Part shown: piece after piece, positions 25,877-30,129 of the stretch
Position numbering within the stretch: the first letter of the stretch is position 1
Layout of the letters: the number at the start of each line of letters is the position of its first letter
Assembly (NCBI GenBank): GCA_964458125.1
Contig: CAYWHE010000020.1
Location: 1 to 30,129, forward strand
Origin: CAYWHE01 sp964458125
GTDB taxonomy: Bacteria > Bacteroidota > Bacteroidia > AKYH767-A > OLB10
Direction of reading: 5' to 3'
Length of the DNA: 30,129 nucleotides
Notes under the pieces: generated by a model
Database searches by the model: none
What the model was told of the DNA's origin: nothing
The model's input: the letters and a program-made list of their open reading frames with translations, nothing else
Translations under genes and position numbers: made by a program

Positions 25877-27451
25877 ATGAAAAAGAAAAGCCTTCTCCGC
25901 CCCTTTTCATTCATTCTGTTGCTCATCATTTTTGTTTCTGTACAGGCCACCGCACAGGGTCTGATCAATAATGGCGCCCGGCTGGTGCTGACGCCCGGTG
26001 CGTTTCTGTATATTGACGGAGGTGCGGCAGTGGGTAATTTCACCAACCAGGATGCCGGTGCCTTTACCGGAACGGTGGAGAACCAGGGAACCATTGATGT
26101 GACCGGTGACTGGACCAACCTCTCCGCAGCTAACGTCTTCAATGCCAGCACGGGCACGGTGAGGCTGCTGGGCGCCAACCAGTTTATCCAGGGTACCGCT
26201 TCCACGTATTTCAACAACCTGACCCTGCTGGGATCGGGAACCAAGACCCTGAATATTCCCACGCTGACGGGCGGCGGATTTGCTTTACCCAACGGGGTGC
26301 TGGACCTGACCACGCTTCCCCTTAACCTGAATGCGTATATGCTGACAGTTAATAATCCCGCCACCACGGCGGTGGTCAACACCACGGGTTACATTATTTC
26401 CGAAACACCGGCGGCGATTAACCCCAGCATTGTGAAATGGAACATGGGCGCCACGAACGGCATTTACATTTATCCTTTTGGCGTGGCCGGCACACAGATA
26501 CCCTTCACCCTGAATAAAACAGCCGGCAACGGGAACGTCTCCGTTTCCACCCGTGCCACGGCCCTGTCGAACAACACGCTCTGGCAGGCTACCGTCACAA
26601 ACATGTACAGCGGGGTGGTGGCCGGACCCGGCGAAGTGCCGGTGGTCATCGACCGCTGGTGGGATGTAGATCCTTCGGCACCGGTGACAGCCCAGTTGTC
26701 GTTTACCTACCGGGGCATGGAAAATACCACCACGTATAATCCAACGGGCACCTTTGCGGCCCAGAACTGGAACAGTGTGCAGTGGCTGCCCCCGGTGGGA
26801 GCAGGACCGGGTGTGCTGGTGGGAACCGCTTCAGTGACCATACCGGCCCAGGCGCTGAGTTCCACACCCTGGGTGCTGTCCAACCTGGATGCACCCCTGC
26901 CGATTGAACTGCTTTCGTTTACGGGTACGTGCAACGCGGTTGATGATGTTGTGCTGAACTGGACCACGGCTACGGAGATCAATAACCATTATTTTGAAGT
27001 GGAAAAAAGCAGTGACGGAAAAGGGTATGAGTTTTTAACGCGCGTCAACAGCCGGGGAAACAGCAGTCAGGCCCAGCAGTATAGTTTTACGGATGCACAA
27101 CCCTATGGGGAAATCACCTATTACCGGCTGAGCCAGACCGACCTGAACGGACATACGGAGTTCTTTGACCCCATACCGGTGCGGGGATGCTCCCCGGAAC
27201 CGCCGGAGGTCGTGCATGCCTGGAGTCACCAGGACAACCTTCACCTGGTGGTGAATACGGCGTCTGATAAAAATTTTCAAATCAGGCTTTATGATGCCAG
27301 CGGCAGACTGGTGTTTGCATCGGAAGAATTTTTTGCTTCCGGTTTGTCGGAAAAGCTCCTGAATACGGCGAAATGGAGTAAGGGAGTTTATTTCCTCAAC
27401 CTGCGCAACGATGTGGAAGACCTTCATTTTAAGGTGATGACGGGACAGTAA
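25877..27451 (+). CDS. T9SS-exported surface protein
   Basis: A 524-residue protein starting at the ATG at 25877, directly before a clear signal peptide (MKKKSLLRPFSFILLLIIF..., ending ATAQ). A longer in-frame start at 25649 overlaps the preceding gene and hides the signal, so it is rejected. The N-terminal half (about 25-330) is a beta-rich region with repeats such as GTVENQGTIDVTGDWTN and FNNLTLLGSGTKTLNI, a pattern of hollow-helix surface proteins. A hallmark segment LPIELLSFTGTC...LNWTTATEINNHYFEVEKS (from about 341) is common just before T9SS tails in this phylum, and the end (GVYFLNLRNDVEDLHFKVMTGQ) looks like a sorting domain that lacks a PNP motif. It is 37 nt behind the fibre gene, so they are probably one transcript and may form one surface structure. 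Confidence 0.75.
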   Translation: MKKKSLLRPFSFILLLIIFVSVQATAQGLINNGARLVLTPGAFLYIDGGAAVGNFTNQDAGAFTGTVENQGTIDVTGDWTNLSAANVFNASTGTVRLLGANQFIQGTASTYFNNLTLLGSGTKTLNIPTLTGGGFALPNGVLDLTTLPLNLNAYMLTVNNPATTAVVNTTGYIISETPAAINPSIVKWNMGATNGIYIYPFGVAGTQIPFTLNKTAGNGNVSVSTRATALSNNTLWQATVTNMYSGVVAGPGEVPVVIDRWWDVDPSAPVTAQLSFTYRGMENTTTYNPTGTFAAQNWNSVQWLPPVGAGPGVLVGTASVTIPAQALSSTPWVLSNLDAPLPIELLSFTGTCNAVDDVVLNWTTATEINNHYFEVEKSSDGKGYEFLTRVNSRGNSSQAQQYSFTDAQPYGEITYYRLSQTDLNGHTEFFDPIPVRGCSPEPPEVVHAWSHQDNLHLVVNTASDKNFQIRLYDASGRLVFASEEFFASGLSEKLLNTAKWSKGVYFLNLRNDVEDLHFKVMTGQ

Positions 27452-27471
27452 TTAGCTCTGGTGCTTCCGTA

Positions 27472-30129
27472 TTATTCTGTTTTCTGGATAATTAATTTCA
27501 GGCAATGGGACCCGCTTTCTGTATCGAATTTTAGAAAATAAATACCGCTATTAAGATTTCCGGCATTTAATTTAATACTATGCATTCCATGCTCAAATTT
27601 TTCATCCGCAATTTCCATACACGTTTCGCCAAGCAGATTTGCCAGGCTAAGATGCACATTCATTTTTGACGGAATGAAAAAACGGATTTGTGTGGATTGA
27701 TTAAACGGATTCGGTTGTGGCGGATAAAGCACCAATGAATTCGGACTTGTATTTTCGTTTATGCCAACAGCTATAGTGGTGGTGGCATCAGCAACTAATG
27801 GATCATCTTCTATATTTGCTACATTGTCTATTGCAACACTATAAAATCCATATTTATGACCATTACTTCCATAGTATGTAGCTGAAGTATCTTTTGTACC
27901 ATTTATCCACAAGTTGCTGATTGTATCATCGGTGATTGCATAAACCAGGTATTCCATTATTCCGGCATCATTATCAAAACCACTCCAACTAACTGTAAAA
28001 GCGGTATCAGGTTGAAATAAGGATAGAGAAGCAACTGAACTTTGGGGTTTAATAGTATCAATTGTATTAATCCAAGTTTGAGTTGCAATTGCCGGATTGG
28101 CATCAAAAATTATACTTGCTGCATTAGGTATTGCCTGAAGATGCGGTAGATTATTTTTGGGTTTAACAATTAATGTGATAAATCCTTCTCCCTCAGGAGA
28201 TACTACATCAGGGGGCAAAAAACCATCATTTATATTTTTTGTTATGTTACGAGTTATTGTGTCTAAAGATAAAAACTGAATCTCAGCAACACCTTTAATA
28301 GGGTCAAATCTTCCAATTGTTCTGAGAAAAATATTTTTTGCAGGACGCAAATCAATATCAACCGTGAAGTTGCCAGAAGGATTTTGAAGATTAATTATTG
28401 TGTCACCGAAACCAAAGGCTGAGAAATGCAATGTGTTGAAATCAAATAATGAATTATTAATGCTATCAAAAATTATTACTTGCCTGGCTGGTGCAGTAGC
28501 TGAATCAACATTTGTAAAATATATATTGTAAAACAATTCATCCTTGCCATTTATATAATTATATGAATTGAGACCTGAAGGACCTTCTTTAGTATTAGGA
28601 TCCAATGATAAAACAAAATTAAGGGGCTTAAATTTTGTTTTTGGAACCTTTTTCTTAAAAATGCAATTACCTTCATCTGCAAAGCAATCATGCATAGCGC
28701 TTAATCCGCCAGTGGCCCCACTGGCGAGTTGCTCCGCTGCATATCTTGCTAAAGATAATGTACTTCCGCTTGCGCAATTTATTATGCTACCTGCCACGTT
28801 TGTAGAAACATCAAAACATTTCATGCTATACGCAAGACCTTGATCAGATGAAGTGGCTGCATCATAAATTGCGCATCCGGTTTGCGCAATACCAACAAAA
28901 CAGCCTGCTCCGGGTAATAATCCAAGAATATCTAAATAGCAGTTAAGACAAGCAGGCAACAATGAACAGCCCATAGTGGTGCGCAACCCAATACTATCTA
29001 ATTGTGGTGCATCAAAAAGAGGATCAAAAATATCGGCACTCAAAATAAAATTTCCTCCGCTTGCAGACTTAACTGCAAAATCAAAATATTTTGTTGAACC
29101 CGGCTCAATATAAGCAGCCATAAAAAGCATCAACTTAACAGAATCATTGCTTAGAGAATCCCATAATGTTATAATTGGGTTGATTGAGTCGAGTACTATT
29201 TGTGGAAGATTTGTAGAACTATCAAATGGAGTCAATAATGTAACATTAACTTCAGCAGGAAGTTTTATTGAAATTGGAACACCAAAACCTGTTTCATTGC
29301 CTTTGTTGCTGTATGCAAGCCTGATAAGTGAATATGTATTTGTAAGTATTCTGCTTCTACCAACAATCTCTATTGTTCCATCAAATTCCCTTGAAGGTTC
29401 TATCTCAAAACCATTATACAATGTATCTTCAGGAAATCCGGGTGTATTGACAACTACGTTCCAAAAACCAAGCGGGGCAGAGTTAAACTTGAATATAACC
29501 TTTAGTCTTAATGAATCAACAAAAATATTATACGATGCTGGAATATCGCTCATTCCTGTTTTACAAAGTCTAACAATGGAACCCGGAGAGAACCCTACTC
29601 CGTTGATTTTTGAAATTACTGTTCCTGTTGCTCCGCCAAAATCCGGAGTTATAGACTGGATGCCTCGCACCGGAACGTTGTTACACCCTGTATCAACAGC
29701 ACATAAATTCGAAGTAATCAGGCAAGCATTATAAATTCCTGCAGCAGCATAGGTATGTGTGGTAAACACTTCTGAATTTGTATTGCCATCTCCAAACATC
29801 CAATAATGTGAACTATCATATTCACTTTTGTTATTAAATAAAACAGTATTGCCATTTACATCAAAATCAAAATCACTTACTGCTCCGTACGTTCCGCAAA
29901 CAGTAAAGGGCTGAGGTGCATAATGAGTCCACACGCCATTTGCATTGCGTGCTCTCAGGTATATGGTGTGAGCGCCCATTGCAAGCCCGCTCAAAAAAAC
30001 ACTGTCGTTAGTTATTATACCTGTTGTGGAAATATTCACCTGAGTAGCATTTTCAAATCCGGGATCGGGCCCATCAATAAACGCTTCGGCATAAGTAAAT
30101 GGGAGTCCTGAATCCGGCAAAACGGATAT
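27472..30129 (-). CDS. Large PKD/IPT multidomain T9SS protein, 5' end outside the window
   Basis: At least 885 residues, open to the right edge; a TTG at 30120 gives an apparent start but the frame continues beyond it, so the true N-terminus is missing. Domains in order: a beta-sandwich with GAHTIYLRARNANGVW, a PKD domain (DFDVNGNTVLFNNKS...YWMFGDGNTNSEVFTTHTYAAAG), an IPT/TIG-like domain (GIQSITPDFGGATGTVISKINGVGF), a cysteine-rich central region, a domain with DPNTKEGPSG and YNIYFTNVDSATAPARQVIIFDSI familiar from large Bacteroidota surface proteins, and a T9SS sorting domain (LYPPQPNPFNQSTQIRFF...GIYFLKFDTESG). G+C is about 35% in sampled stretches, against about 55% in the PNGase F-like gene, suggesting acquisition or a different lineage. 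It is convergent with the previous gene, with only 20 nt between. Likely an adhesin or surface structural protein. Confidence 0.8.
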   Translation of the reverse strand: MSVLPDSGLPFTYAEAFIDGPDPGFENATQVNISTTGIITNDSVFLSGLAMGAHTIYLRARNANGVWTHYAPQPFTVCGTYGAVSDFDFDVNGNTVLFNNKSEYDSSHYWMFGDGNTNSEVFTTHTYAAAGIYNACLITSNLCAVDTGCNNVPVRGIQSITPDFGGATGTVISKINGVGFSPGSIVRLCKTGMSDIPASYNIFVDSLRLKVIFKFNSAPLGFWNVVVNTPGFPEDTLYNGFEIEPSREFDGTIEIVGRSRILTNTYSLIRLAYSNKGNETGFGVPISIKLPAEVNVTLLTPFDSSTNLPQIVLDSINPIITLWDSLSNDSVKLMLFMAAYIEPGSTKYFDFAVKSASGGNFILSADIFDPLFDAPQLDSIGLRTTMGCSLLPACLNCYLDILGLLPGAGCFVGIAQTGCAIYDAATSSDQGLAYSMKCFDVSTNVAGSIINCASGSTLSLARYAAEQLASGATGGLSAMHDCFADEGNCIFKKKVPKTKFKPLNFVLSLDPNTKEGPSGLNSYNYINGKDELFYNIYFTNVDSATAPARQVIIFDSINNSLFDFNTLHFSAFGFGDTIINLQNPSGNFTVDIDLRPAKNIFLRTIGRFDPIKGVAEIQFLSLDTITRNITKNINDGFLPPDVVSPEGEGFITLIVKPKNNLPHLQAIPNAASIIFDANPAIATQTWINTIDTIKPQSSVASLSLFQPDTAFTVSWSGFDNDAGIMEYLVYAITDDTISNLWINGTKDTSATYYGSNGHKYGFYSVAIDNVANIEDDPLVADATTTIAVGINENTSPNSLVLYPPQPNPFNQSTQIRFFIPSKMNVHLSLANLLGETCMEIADEKFEHGMHSIKLNAGNLNSGIYFLKFDTESGSHCLKLIIQKTE

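Noticed and set aside
25474..26385. Minus-strand 303-codon frame
   Set aside because: It is antisense to the ends of two well-supported genes and has no domain or signal.
29147..29734. Plus-strand 195-codon frame
   Set aside because: It is a shadow of the PKD/IPT protein gene on the other strand.

Overview
The window is chromosomal DNA of a Bacteroidota bacterium, probably from the Chitinophagia/Sphingobacteriia side; the exact lineage cannot be fixed from sequence alone. Several secreted proteins end in type IX secretion (T9SS) sorting domains, recognisable by the PNP entry motif and a final GxYxxxL...K strand pattern. Upstream regions carry the Bacteroidota promoter form (TTTG, about 17-20 nt, TAnnTTTG) and lack strong Shine-Dalgarno sequences. 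Most of the window is close to half G+C; the last gene (27472-30129) is clearly AT-rich.

Layout. 1-188 is the tail of a reading frame on the minus strand with no start. 189-823 is non-coding and holds a structured element and two inverted repeats. 824-6054 (minus strand) is a four-gene operon: two related secreted subunits, a large outer-membrane-barrel protein and a two-domain PapD-like protein. This has the composition of a chaperone-usher pilus locus but does not look like the classical families; it is the best candidate here for an undescribed system. An intrinsic terminator lies between the first subunit and the rest, which would make the first subunit the major product. 6498-8465 is an old-yellow-enzyme/short-chain dehydrogenase pair. 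8606-10213 is a secreted CotH-type kinase with a T9SS tail, and 10328-11515 a multi-pass HGSNAT/DUF1624-like membrane protein. 11675-13934 (minus) holds two T9SS-exported proteins, one of them a beta-helix protein.

14201-17995 is a housekeeping block: a PurF-type amidotransferase, a membrane-anchored cytochrome c and the HflX GTPase. 18141-21608 encodes a large PNGase F-like secreted amidase whose catalytic N-terminal domain is split by about 520 residues carrying a LamG-like module. 21663-23195 (minus) is a MORN-variant repeat protein. 23755-27451 is a pair: a fibre-like G[VI]xG repeat protein and a T9SS protein. 27472-30129 (minus) is the 3' part of a large PKD/IPT multidomain T9SS protein.

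Overall the window is dominated by surface biology: adhesion or fibre structures, secreted enzymes and large exported proteins, interrupted by a few core metabolic genes. No tRNA, rRNA, CRISPR array, insertion sequence or integrase was recognised.
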